From positions 17,900-81,899 of the IMG/VR virus record IMGVR_UViG_3300032315_000747: a DNA stretch of 64,000 bases; one strand, written 5' to 3'. A program made the position numbers and the translations under genes. This DNA comes from a virus. This document shows, piece after piece, positions 32,709 to 40,792 of the stretch; position 1 is the stretch's first letter, and every line of letters starts with the position of its first letter. The notes below the pieces were generated by a model, which saw nothing but the letters and a program-made list of their open reading frames with translations, had not been told where the DNA came from and searched no databases.

Positions 32709-33404
32709 ATATCCGAATCTTGCTTTATATGTAGCGTACAGAGATTGTACAGTAGTCAAATCTAACACACCGTTGTACACTTTGACAAATCCTATATTAG
32801 CAGTTTGCACTTCGGTCCCGGATGAACGGCTCCAGATTCTTAATTGATTGAATCCGCCACCACCGCCATTGGTTGAAGAAAACGCCGCAGAGGTCGGTTG
32901 AGTACTTGTTGCAGTGTACAGTTGTCCTAGAGAGGTCGTTGTATTCCAAGTACCCCAACCAAAATGCCACACAAGATCAGCACCTGATCCGGGCAAATTA
33001 ACTGCGTAGTTTGGATAGAATGTGTCAGGGTTGCCATTGTAAAGACCCATGAGCCAATCTTTGCTAGCTTCACTCTGTGTGTTCAGCAATCGTCCAGTAG
33101 CAACGGCAGTTCTTTGGTAAGCCATAAATACACTATAACTTTGTCCAGTTACATAGTTAGGACCACCGTACATCGTGTCTGTGCCAGTAGCATTAGATTT
33201 AGTAAATATTCCACCGTTAGTTGCTGACCAACCAATGCTGCTTCCGGCATTAGCTACTGTGATAGGGAATGCACCTGCGCCGGCCACCGTAGAACCATTT
33301 ACAGGCACATCCGCATAGTTTGCTGCATCTAGATCATAGACTAATACCGGAGTAGTAGAAAGAGATTTCCAACTGCCGATTGAGGCTTGCATAATTCCAC
33401 TCAT
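32706..33404 (-). CDS. Tail fiber-associated protein, LamG-like
   Basis: A 232-residue protein. PVLVYDLDAANYADVPVNGS resembles the start of LamG/concanavalin-like domains found in phage fibers, and it ends LDLTTVQSLYATYKARFGY, a frequent fiber C terminus. Gly/Thr/Ser/Asn-rich. It is probably a distal fiber or receptor-binding piece. It overlaps the next upstream gene (33404) by 1 nt. Confidence 0.6.
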   Translation of the reverse strand: MSGIMQASIGSWKSLSTTPVLVYDLDAANYADVPVNGSTVAGAGAFPITVANAGSSIGWSATNGGIFTKSNATGTDTMYGGPNYVTGQSYSVFMAYQRTAVATGRLLNTQSEASKDWLMGLYNGNPDTFYPNYAVNLPGSGADLVWHFGWGTWNTTTSLGQLYTATSTQPTSAAFSSTNGGGGGFNQLRIWSRSSGTEVQTANIGFVKVYNGVLDLTTVQSLYATYKARFGY

Positions 33405-35737
33405 TACGAAACTCCTGTACCGTTAATCATCCAGGTATCAGTTGCAACCTTCAACAGCGTTGCCATACCATAGTTACTTACAACACGATTTGCTGCGGTT
33501 GAGTTACCTGCCATATACAATGTTACACCTGCTGCTGCATTGACCAAGACATTACCTGCAGACTGAACAACGACACTGATTGCAGAACCGGTAGAAAAGC
33601 CTACGCTTGCGTCAGAAGGAATAGTTAGTGTAAAGTTACCCGCTGACGTTGAGTAGTAGTGCTTTCCTGCATCAGTTAGTGCTAGTGTAGCATTAGCTGC
33701 TGCAACTTGTGGAATATTCAAGTAACCGATAGCAAAGCCGGCTGTATTACCTGTAATATTACCGGTAACATTCAATGTACCAGTGATGTTAGCACCAGTA
33801 CCAGTGACTGTCATAGTTGTATTACCAACTGCTGCTATAGTTACATTGCCATTTGCCGTTGCAATATTGACATTACTATTACCATTTGCTAACGCACCGA
33901 CAAAGGTCGTTGCAGTAATTGAGTTGTTTGATAAGTTAGCAGTGAGACCTGTACTTGTTACTTCTGACACATTGCCTGTTGCTGCGTTTGCGAATACGAG
34001 GAAGTTATTTCCGGTTCCAGCAGCTACAGTCATAAAATCAGCAACATTAGCATAATCAACATTCAAGTTTGCAACACGAGTAGTGCTTGTTACTGTTAAA
34101 GGCGCGGTACCAGTTGCGACATTTGAAGTTAGGGTACTTGCAATTACCGCAGTTGTTGCATTTAAGTTACCGACATTTGCATTGCCTGTTACAGCCAACG
34201 AAGTTAGTGTACCAACAGATGTGATATTAGGTTGAGCCGCAGTTGTTACTGTACCAGCAGTTGTAGCAGAACCGGCAGTAGCAACACTTAGATTTGCTAC
34301 CTGTGTAGTTGAAGTAACTACTAACGGAGCAGTACCAGTTGCAATATTTGAGATTAGTTGAGGTGCGGCGATATTAGCAGTGGCAAGTACTTGAGCAGTA
34401 CCTAAGTTACCGACATTCGCATTACCAGTAATATTAGCAGTACCAGTGATGTTAGCACCAGTACCAGTAACTGTCATAGTTGTATTGCCAACTGCTGCTA
34501 TAGTAACATTACCATTTGCTGTTGCAATATTGACATTACTATTACCATTTGCTAACGCACCGATAAATGTAGTTGCAGTAATTGAGTTGTTTGCTAAGTT
34601 AGAAGTAATACCTAAACTCGTCCACTCGACAATATTTCCTGTAGTTGCATTAGCAAATACGACATAACCAGTACCTGTTCCAGGTGCAGTAACATTAATA
34701 TTATCAGCAACATTAGCATAATCAACATTTAAGTTAGAAACACGGGTTGTAGAAGTTATTGCGAGAGGAGCAGTACCGGTTGCTACCGAAGATATAAGTT
34801 GACCTGTAGTAGTCAAGTTTCCTGCACTTGCATTTCCTGTAACAGCGAGTGAGGTCAATGTACCAACTGAAGTGATGTTTGGTTGAGCGTTAGTTGTTAC
34901 TGTACCAGCAGTAGTTGCGCTTGGAACAGTACCGGTAACATTAGCACCTGCTACAGCAAATGCAGTATTAGCAACATTAGCATTAGGTACGAAACCCGAT
35001 ACGTTAGCACCTGCAATTCCGGTCAACGCTTGTCCATTACCAATAATATTACCGACAGCAACATTGCCAGTTGTAGTAATCGTGTTACTACCAAACGCCG
35101 CCATCAATGAGACAACATTGCTATTGCCATATGAACTGTTGGCGTCATTTGTCCAACTTAATACACCATTTCCATTTGTAGTAAGAACCTGACCATTACT
35201 TCCGCCACTAATTCTTACGTTGCCTACAGCACCTAAGTTAGCAGTAGTAGAAACATTAAGTGTTGTCAGTGACGCTAACCCAGTAGAACTAATTCCATTA
35301 GCGTACACCGTACCAGTAACGTTAACGTTACCTGCGCCTACATTACCTGTATACGCTGGAAGATAATTTGCAACACTACTGTTACTGTAGACGTTTGTCA
35401 AGAATCCCCCGTCACCTGAATAGAAGTTTGCTACAACGATATTTCCACCATTAATGTTTCCTGCTGTAATATTTCCGATAACCGCAAGAGAAGTAAGCGT
35501 CCCCACGCTCGTGATATTAGGTTGCGCAGCATTAGCTACTGATAGTGCCAAATTAGATTGAGCAGCACGAACAAAGTACGAACCACCTGCTCCGCTCAGA
35601 ATCAAATTTCCCAAATCTTGTGCAGTTGCTTTCTGTGTCAACGGCGTTCCGGTCATGTTGACAACCGGAACAAGCGTAGTATACGCAATATTTGCGCCTA
35701 TAGCAGTAAGTGCTGTAATTTTAATGTTGTCGACCAT
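33404..35737 (-). CDS. Repetitive tail fiber protein
   Basis: A 777-residue protein made of short beta-repeats (SLAVTGNANVGNL, ITATTFVGALANGNSN), as in trimeric fiber shafts. A block of about 221 residues is repeated in tandem (coding bases 34446-34598 match 33783-33935). SNGQVLTTNGNGVLSWTNDA is a common phage fiber motif. It probably forms the shaft of a host-binding fiber. Confidence 0.75.
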   Translation of the reverse strand: MVDNIKITALTAIGANIAYTTLVPVVNMTGTPLTQKATAQDLGNLILSGAGGSYFVRAAQSNLALSVANAAQPNITSVGTLTSLAVIGNITAGNINGGNIVVANFYSGDGGFLTNVYSNSSVANYLPAYTGNVGAGNVNVTGTVYANGISSTGLASLTTLNVSTTANLGAVGNVRISGGSNGQVLTTNGNGVLSWTNDANSSYGNSNVVSLMAAFGSNTITTTGNVAVGNIIGNGQALTGIAGANVSGFVPNANVANTAFAVAGANVTGTVPSATTAGTVTTNAQPNITSVGTLTSLAVTGNASAGNLTTTGQLISSVATGTAPLAITSTTRVSNLNVDYANVADNINVTAPGTGTGYVVFANATTGNIVEWTSLGITSNLANNSITATTFIGALANGNSNVNIATANGNVTIAAVGNTTMTVTGTGANITGTANITGNANVGNLGTAQVLATANIAAPQLISNIATGTAPLVVTSTTQVANLSVATAGSATTAGTVTTAAQPNITSVGTLTSLAVTGNANVGNLNATTAVIASTLTSNVATGTAPLTVTSTTRVANLNVDYANVADFMTVAAGTGNNFLVFANAATGNVSEVTSTGLTANLSNNSITATTFVGALANGNSNVNIATANGNVTIAAVGNTTMTVTGTGANITGTLNVTGNITGNTAGFAIGYLNIPQVAAANATLALTDAGKHYYSTSAGNFTLTIPSDASVGFSTGSAISVVVQSAGNVLVNAAAGVTLYMAGNSTAANRVVSNYGMATLLKVATDTWMINGTGVS
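33783..34598 (-). repeat. Direct internal duplication in the fiber gene
   Basis: Bases 33783-33935 and 34446-34598 are nearly identical, and flanks also match at the same 663-nt offset, which keeps the reading frame. Confidence 0.8.
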
Positions 35738-35758
35738 GTTGTTTTCCTATTATTGTTG

Positions 35759-37174
35759 TTATGCGAACACTACACCGTTGTTGCCGATGCAATACCATTT
35801 GCTGTTGATGTATTGTAAAGTACATCCGTCCCCTATATCATCAAACGTCATCGTACCCGTGCCTGAACTCTTCCATCCTGCATTGGTAACCGTAATAACC
35901 ATATTGCCGCCGTCGGCCACTAGCATAAATGTTTTGATCAGGCCAGCCGTTCCAGCAGCAAGAGTAGCAGTTGATGGGGCCAATGTAGTAAAATAACTCG
36001 AAGTTACTGCCAAATTAGCCGCACCTCCTGTTAATAGATTTTCACTTCCTGCAGCCGAGATAGCCGTAGTTGATGCAACCGTAGTGAATACACCAGAAGC
36101 AGCACCAATGTTGCCAACGTTGGCATTGCCAGTTGCATTTAAAGTGCCAGCAATATTGGCGCCTGTTCCAGTTACAACAAAGATGTTAGCATTGCCTACC
36201 GCACTGATGTTAACGTTGCCATTTGCAGCGGGAATGCGGACACTTGAGTTGCCATTGGCAAAAATACCAAGTAAGTTACCAGCAGTTACATTGCCTGTAA
36301 CAGCCAATGACGTTAAGTTGCCCACTGATGTTATGTTGGGTTGTGCAGCAGTTGTTAACGTTCCAGCAAGATTACTTGCAGTGACTGTTCCTGCAAAAGT
36401 AGCACTAGATGGAAGATTGATAGCGATTGTTCCTGCTGAAACAACCGGGCTATTAGTAACGACTAATTGGCTGCTCGAAACCCCAACGCTAGTAACTGTA
36501 CCGCCGACAGAAGTAGTAGAAATGGTTACATTGCCATTACCACTCGAAAGAGCGATACCAGCGCCCGCATTGATTCTGAGTACCCCTGTGTTCGTAACAG
36601 TTATGTTTCCGTTGGACGTGATTGGGCCGCCGTTGATTTGAATACCAGAGCCGGGCGTAAGTCCTATGCTAGTTACGGTGCCCGACACCGATCCGCCTGT
36701 AGCAGACGTGACTCTTCCATAAGCATCAACGGTCATTGTTGGATTTGCATATGTGCCCGGCAAGACTCCGCTCGCAGCTAAATCAATATTAATAACGCCG
36801 GACGAGACTACAGGAGATCCGGAAACAGTCAGTCTTGCAGAAGGAACCAATGCTACGCTCGTAACAGTCCCTCCGCCATTGCCGTTGCCCGCAGTTGATG
36901 AAATAGTTACATTACCGTTTGCATTGCTGACTACAATGTTAGTGCCGGCAATGATATTAGTTACACCGGTGTTAGTGAATGCGACTGTGCCGGCACCAAC
37001 GTTAGATACGATATCTATCCCAGGACCCGGGGTAAAGGTGTTGTATGGACTCGCACACGCAAACAGTGTGTCAAAGTTGTATTGAGTTTTGTTGAAAGCA
37101 GTATATAGGGAGTCGCTTCCTGTAGATTCGTTGGGCAAGCCAACATTGATTGTCTGTTTACCTGATATACTCAT
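35759..37174 (-). CDS. Repetitive tail fiber protein, paralogue
   Basis: A 471-residue protein. The N terminus (GLPNESTGSDSLYTAFNKTQ) looks like a virion-attachment domain, followed by repeats related to the 777-residue fiber (NGNVTISSTAG, SLAVTGNVTAGN). A GATAAATA box lies 17 nt upstream. The two fiber genes are in line and probably assemble into one fiber. Confidence 0.7.
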   Translation of the reverse strand: MSISGKQTINVGLPNESTGSDSLYTAFNKTQYNFDTLFACASPYNTFTPGPGIDIVSNVGAGTVAFTNTGVTNIIAGTNIVVSNANGNVTISSTAGNGNGGGTVTSVALVPSARLTVSGSPVVSSGVINIDLAASGVLPGTYANPTMTVDAYGRVTSATGGSVSGTVTSIGLTPGSGIQINGGPITSNGNITVTNTGVLRINAGAGIALSSGNGNVTISTTSVGGTVTSVGVSSSQLVVTNSPVVSAGTIAINLPSSATFAGTVTASNLAGTLTTAAQPNITSVGNLTSLAVTGNVTAGNLLGIFANGNSSVRIPAANGNVNISAVGNANIFVVTGTGANIAGTLNATGNANVGNIGAASGVFTTVASTTAISAAGSENLLTGGAANLAVTSSYFTTLAPSTATLAAGTAGLIKTFMLVADGGNMVITVTNAGWKSSGTGTMTFDDIGDGCTLQYINSKWYCIGNNGVVFA

Positions 37175-37191
37175 TGCATGTCCTCATGTTG

Positions 37192-37199
37192 TATTTATC
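37192..37199 (-). promoter_or_regulatory. Late-type box GATAAATA for the fiber genes
   Basis: The minus strand reads GATAAATACAAC then ATGAGGAC before the start codon at 37174. It overlaps the end of the Fe-S carrier gene by 2 nt. Confidence 0.65.
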
Positions 37200-37521
37200 A
37201 ACAAGGACTAAAAGAAGTACCGCATCCACAACAGCTTTTGGCTTGAGGGTTAGTAATAGCAAATCTTGCTCCCTCTAAGTCATCTTTGAAATCCACGATT
37301 GATCCATCAAGCATCTCAAACGATGCTGAATCGACAATCAGTTTGATAGGTCCGGCCGTGACCTCGATGTCACTATCATCTTGTTCAGTTCCGATGACGA
37401 ACCCGTATGAGAATCCCGAACATCCTCCGCCTTGGACAAACATTCTAAAACTAACATTAGGCCCTTCATTGGACAGAACATCTACGATCTTTGCTTGGGC
37501 GGGGTCAGTGACTGTTATCAT
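37198..37521 (-). CDS. A-type iron-sulfur carrier (IscA/ErpA-like)
   Basis: A 107-residue protein close in length to ErpA. It has the three cluster cysteines in GGGCSGFSYGF and SCCGCGTSF near the C terminus. A-type carriers pass Fe-S clusters to target enzymes. It lies among late genes next to fibers. A GATAAATA box ends 5 nt before its ATG, with no Shine-Dalgarno sequence. Confidence 0.88.
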   Translation of the reverse strand: MITVTDPAQAKIVDVLSNEGPNVSFRMFVQGGGCSGFSYGFVIGTEQDDSDIEVTAGPIKLIVDSASFEMLDGSIVDFKDDLEGARFAITNPQAKSCCGCGTSFSPC

Positions 37522-37525
37522 AATT

Positions 37526-37996
37526 TTATTTATCGACCTCTGGTTCCCATACCATATTTCCTGAATTATCCTTAGAGGTGAATCCTTGCTTTTTGTAAAA
37601 CTTAATGAGTTTTGATTGTGGCACTACTCCTTTGTCGAACGCATACCCAACGAACTTGATCCCAGATGGTCGTGCTAAGTCTTGCAGTATCTTCATGGCT
37701 TTATCACCGTAACCACTTCTCAATGGGGTCGCTTGAAACCATTTTATTTGTACTGCGTTCTGTTGTTTCGGAACAAGCTCAAACTGCACATATGCTGCGA
37801 TATCTTTAGTTTCTTCTTTGCCTAATGGAATGATGTTACCTTCGTGATTCCAAAAGATATAGGAGTTATTACCTTCGTTATAGAATCTGGACTTTACGTC
37901 CGCGACCCACTCTTTGGTTTTCTCAGACGCACCAAAACCTCTGAGTTTTAGTATCTTTGGTTCTTCGTCTTCTATTAGTAGTTCTTCGATTTTCAT
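37526..37996 (-). CDS. GNAT-like acetyltransferase
   Basis: A 156-residue protein. IAAYVQFELVPKQQNAVQIK is a GNAT-like strand, and SKLIKFYKKQGF is the typical C-terminal helix that closes the acetyl-CoA site. The R/Q-x-x-G-x-G/A loop is weak (LRSGYGDKAM). The target is unknown. It overlaps the next gene by 4 nt. Confidence 0.55.
   Translation of the reverse strand: MKIEELLIEDEEPKILKLRGFGASEKTKEWVADVKSRFYNEGNNSYIFWNHEGNIIPLGKEETKDIAAYVQFELVPKQQNAVQIKWFQATPLRSGYGDKAMKILQDLARPSGIKFVGYAFDKGVVPQSKLIKFYKKQGFTSKDNSGNMVWEPEVDK
37527..37534 (-). promoter_or_regulatory. Late-type box GATAAATA, 5 nt before the Fe-S carrier start
   Basis: GATAAATA, five bases, then ATG at 37521. The box lies inside the end of the GNAT gene. 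Confidence 0.75.
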
Positions 37997-39057
37997 CGGT
38001 TGCCCCTCTGATAAAGGTGTCGCACTGCTTCAGTAAATCCAAGATCGATAATAACTGGTCTACCCTGATATTCTCCCCAGTTGGCTGGTTGACGTAAATC
38101 TGCGAATACTACTTCAGAGTTGTGTAGTAGATTAACAGTATCGTCTACGTATTCGGCAAATAGTTCTACCTCTTGCTCAGATTTACCTTTGGCGAGTAAT
38201 CGTTGTTTAGTCTTTTCCAGATTGCTCGGTTCAATTTTCACCTCAGTTGGCCCATTTTGACCCCAGATAGCCCGGGATTTTGGTTTAGGGTTAATTATGC
38301 TGTCAACGCAATCAAGGAATTCCCAGAAGTCAGTACAGTGTAATAGTTCTGCTAATCGTTTAGCATTTACCTTCTTAGCAAGTTCCGTTTGAATCCAAAT
38401 CGGAGACGGATTCTTTTGATCATAGTCAATGAGCGGGATAACGATGTCTAGCCTACCAAGGTAACCATCGTCTAGCACATCAACTTCAGCAATATTCTGC
38501 GCTACACCTTTGCGATTCTTTGCCACCTTTAAGACTGTAGGACGCCCCTCAAGCTCTATCATGAACGCGACTCTTGATGACCCAGTGCCAAGCTTCTTAG
38601 CTCGCTCTAGCGCGTACTGTAAGCGATTCTTGAAGGTCTGATCAGCGCCCAATGCACCTTCTTCCCAATCAGCAGGAAGAGCCATCTCGTCTAATTTAGG
38701 TTCACGGTACATCTTTCCAGCACCTAGTGCGTAATCAATGTTTCTACCTTTGCTTTCTTTGAAACCAAATTGTTTATAGAATCTAACGAGTCTACCTCTA
38801 GAAGTAGTACCCTGTATCTTGTCTTGTAAGCCGGGAGTCAATATGATGCGTTTACCATGCTCATCGGCATAATCAGTCAGCATCCTCATAGCTTTACTGC
38901 CCAGACCCTGACCTTGCTTATCTTTGCCAACAATCAATGAATCTAGCACAAGGCCATCATCTCTCTCGAATACAACAAAAGACTTCAATCCTAATTGAGA
39001 TTGAATCCGATCACCGAACGAAGTAACTGATTCGGGTAAGAACTCTCTAGCTCTCAT
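37993..39057 (-). CDS. GNAT domain fused to a kinase-like domain
   Basis: A 354-residue protein. Residues 1-115 are GNAT-like (VLDSLIVGKDKQGQGLGSKA, then RLVRFYKQFGF). Residues 130-350 resemble a small kinase-like fold: LGTGSSRVAFMIEL as a glycine-rich loop, VLKVAKNRKGVAQNIAEV with Lys and Glu, and VIIDLGFTEAV in place of the DFG strand. A matching catalytic HRD is not obvious, so phosphotransfer is uncertain. It overlaps neighbours as ATGA. Confidence 0.5.
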   Translation of the reverse strand: MRAREFLPESVTSFGDRIQSQLGLKSFVVFERDDGLVLDSLIVGKDKQGQGLGSKAMRMLTDYADEHGKRIILTPGLQDKIQGTTSRGRLVRFYKQFGFKESKGRNIDYALGAGKMYREPKLDEMALPADWEEGALGADQTFKNRLQYALERAKKLGTGSSRVAFMIELEGRPTVLKVAKNRKGVAQNIAEVDVLDDGYLGRLDIVIPLIDYDQKNPSPIWIQTELAKKVNAKRLAELLHCTDFWEFLDCVDSIINPKPKSRAIWGQNGPTEVKIEPSNLEKTKQRLLAKGKSEQEVELFAEYVDDTVNLLHNSEVVFADLRQPANWGEYQGRPVIIDLGFTEAVRHLYQRGNR

Positions 39058-39236
39058 TTCTTGCGCCCTCTAAATCCAACTGGCATTTGCATATCGTTCA
39101 CGGGAAACATTTGCTTGAACCAATCGTCAGTGCCTGGCTTAGCGGTAATTCCACTGCGATTGATAGGCTCTGCATGAGTAGGTTTGCCCCTACCGTCAAC
39201 TATACCTGCAAGTCTTCTTAGATCATCCGTATCCAT
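39054..39236 (-). CDS. Small hypothetical protein (60 aa)
   Basis: A 60-residue polar protein. MDTDDLRRLAGIVDGRGKP resembles the conserved LRRLAGI N-terminal peptide seen in many T4-like phage structural proteins. It sits between the GNAT-kinase gene and sod with 0-4 nt spacing. Confidence 0.55.
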   Translation of the reverse strand: MDTDDLRRLAGIVDGRGKPTHAEPINRSGITAKPGTDDWFKQMFPVNDMQMPVGFRGRKK

Positions 39237-39797
39237 TTAAGTTGACCAATATTTTCCTAAGCGAGTAGAAATCACATTCCAATTAATGATCTTCCAAAGG
39301 TTGCGCAGATAAGCCTTTTTATCGGAACCGTAATCCAATATGAATGCATGTTCCCACCAGTCTACTAATAATAGAATGTCGCTTTTAACTTCATGATTTT
39401 TGATTGTTTTTATGTTGCCATCGTGAGCGAGATATACCCAGCCTGATCCTTGAATCTTCATCGCTATTTCTTCAAACTTATCTTTGAAGCTATCATAGCT
39501 TCCGTAGTTTTTTTCAATAAATCCCTTAATAGGACCGTTGGGTTTATTGTTAAGAGCGACTTGTCTAAATTGTGTAAACCAAAGATTATGTAGGAAAACC
39601 CCTGCGTAGTTAAACTCAGGGTTCCCTTGCTTTTCGTTATACCGTTTAGCGTAACCTTTTGCCAGTTTGGTATAGTGTAGGTCGAGGGTATCACCGCTCA
39701 TCACAGACGACACCTCACGCTCAGTGAAGTTTAGTGGGATGATTTCTAAATCCGTAGATTTAGCCTTGCCCTCAAGTAACTTGATAAACTCTAACAT
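39237..39797 (-). CDS. Iron/manganese superoxide dismutase
   Basis: A 186-residue Fe/Mn-type SOD. All four metal ligands are present: His41 (DLHYTK), His70 (FLHNLWF), Asp146 and His150 (DWWEHAF). SFKDKFEEIAMKIQGSGWVYL and YLRNLWKIINW match the family too. It converts superoxide to peroxide and oxygen. A GATAAATA box ends exactly 5 nt before its ATG, so it appears to be a late gene with leaderless mRNA. Confidence 0.9.
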   Translation of the reverse strand: MLEFIKLLEGKAKSTDLEIIPLNFTEREVSSVMSGDTLDLHYTKLAKGYAKRYNEKQGNPEFNYAGVFLHNLWFTQFRQVALNNKPNGPIKGFIEKNYGSYDSFKDKFEEIAMKIQGSGWVYLAHDGNIKTIKNHEVKSDILLLVDWWEHAFILDYGSDKKAYLRNLWKIINWNVISTRLGKYWST

Positions 39798-39802
39798 GAG
39801 AG

Positions 39803-39810
39803 TATTTATC
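39803..39810 (-). promoter_or_regulatory. Late-type box GATAAATA, 5 nt before sod
   Basis: The minus strand reads GATAAATACTCTCATG, with the ATG of sod directly after. The first 13 bases are the same as upstream of the GP88-like gene. Confidence 0.8.
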
Positions 39811-39811
39811 G

Positions 39812-40030
39812 TTACTTGCGCCTGACAATCCGCCCTTTAGAAAGATCATACGGACTCATTTCTATGTCGACCTGATCTCCCATGAGAATGCGTATCTCGT
39901 GTTGTCTCATCTTGCCTGAAGCATAGCTCAGTATAGTCAGGTCTGTGTCGGATAATTTTACTTTGAAGGTAGCATTCGGCAATACATCAATAACCTGACC
40001 TTCTGCCTTAATTATATCGTTCTTACTCAT
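39812..40030 (-). CDS. infA: Translation initiation factor IF-1
   Basis: A 72-residue protein, the length of E. coli IF-1, from ATG 40030. The OB fold is clear: [37 protein letters not shown] and [15 protein letters not shown], the last nearly as in bacteria. IF-1 binds the ribosomal A site and helps start translation. A longer frame back to TTG 40075 exists but is not needed. It is encoded between the IF-1-unrelated structural gene and sod. Confidence 0.93.
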   Translation of the reverse strand: MSKNDIIKAEGQVIDVLPNATFKVKLSDTDLTILSYASGKMRQHEIRILMGDQVDIEMSPYDLSKGRIVRRK

Positions 40031-40053
40031 AGTGTTAGATTTACTTTTGTCCT

Positions 40054-40512
40054 TTACTTTTTCAATGTTGACCAAATTCGTTCTTTTTCGAGAATATTCT
40101 TTTCTAATTCTCTATAGCGATCGGCTAGTTCTTTTAGTTCTTCCCACCTGTCTTCTAGTTCAACATTTGGATGTAGGATTGCCAAACGCTGCTCGATAGT
40201 ATCTAGGAGTTTTCCGATATTCTTTCCGCCAACGGTAAGTTCGCCGGTTACCACTACATTGCCGTTCGGCCCACTGCTGATGACAGGAGTTCCAAGACTA
40301 GTTGAAATAGTATAAGGTGCTGGTGCAGCACTAATAGTGTTATTAACAAATAATCCTGATTGATTAAGAGTACCTACATAATTTCCTCCTGTTAAGATCG
40401 AACTTCTAATCGCGCAGTCGACCGCAGAAATCTGTGGTAAGGAAGGATCAACATCGGTTATTTCGATTGTGTCTCTGATACCAGGAGCAACACAGATGTC
40501 GTCTTCGTTCAT
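40054..40512 (-). CDS. Virion structural protein-like (152 aa)
   Basis: A 152-residue protein. The N half is beta-rich ([33 protein letters not shown]); the C half is a coiled coil starting [17 protein letters not shown]. This layout recurs in T4-like marine phages as a neck or tail protein of unknown name. It overlaps the AbrB-like gene by 4 nt. Confidence 0.6.
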   Translation of the reverse strand: MNEDDICVAPGIRDTIEITDVDPSLPQISAVDCAIRSSILTGGNYVGTLNQSGLFVNNTISAAPAPYTISTSLGTPVISSGPNGNVVVTGELTVGGKNIGKLLDTIEQRLAILHPNVELEDRWEELKELADRYRELEKNILEKERIWSTLKK

Positions 40513-40694
40513 TTGTTCGTTTTCCTTAAAAAAAGTTGGTTGTTCTCGTCAACCCCGATATCTACATTATCACCTTCTTTCCATCCCAATTGTTCTAGGA
40601 CAGTAATAGGAATAGGTATGATCATATCACCCGATTCATCTTCTTGGGTAATAACTTCATACCGTGTATTGTCTCGTCCGGGTGTATTTGACAT
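40509..40694 (-). CDS. AbrB/MazE-like swapped-hairpin protein
   Basis: A 61-residue protein. DMIIPIPITVLEQLGWKEGD followed by VDIGVDENNQLFLRKT is the AbrB/SpoVT fold, a dimeric DNA-binding barrel. It may regulate transcription. Its 68-nt leader contains a GGACC...GGTCC hairpin (on the complementary + strand 40703-40732), and a late-type box lies upstream. Confidence 0.7.
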   Translation of the reverse strand: MSNTPGRDNTRYEVITQEDESGDMIIPIPITVLEQLGWKEGDNVDIGVDENNQLFLRKTNK

Positions 40695-40761
40695 TATGTG
40701 GCGCGGACCGAATGGCGCATTAGTTCGTTGGTCCCGTAGATTTCTACAGTAGTCATATCAA

Positions 40762-40769
40762 TATTTATT
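40762..40769 (-). promoter_or_regulatory. Late-type box AATAAATA
   Basis: Minus-strand AATAAATA, 67 nt before the AbrB-like start, with a foldable leader between. Confidence 0.4.
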
Positions 40770-40792
40770 GAAGGTTAGAGTGCAGTACATTT

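Noticed and set aside
33783-34667. Long + strand reading frames in the fiber genes (also 36084-36641)
   Set aside because: They are antisense to repetitive fiber sequence of strong triplet bias, which keeps other frames open by chance. They have no ribosome sites or sensible protein features.
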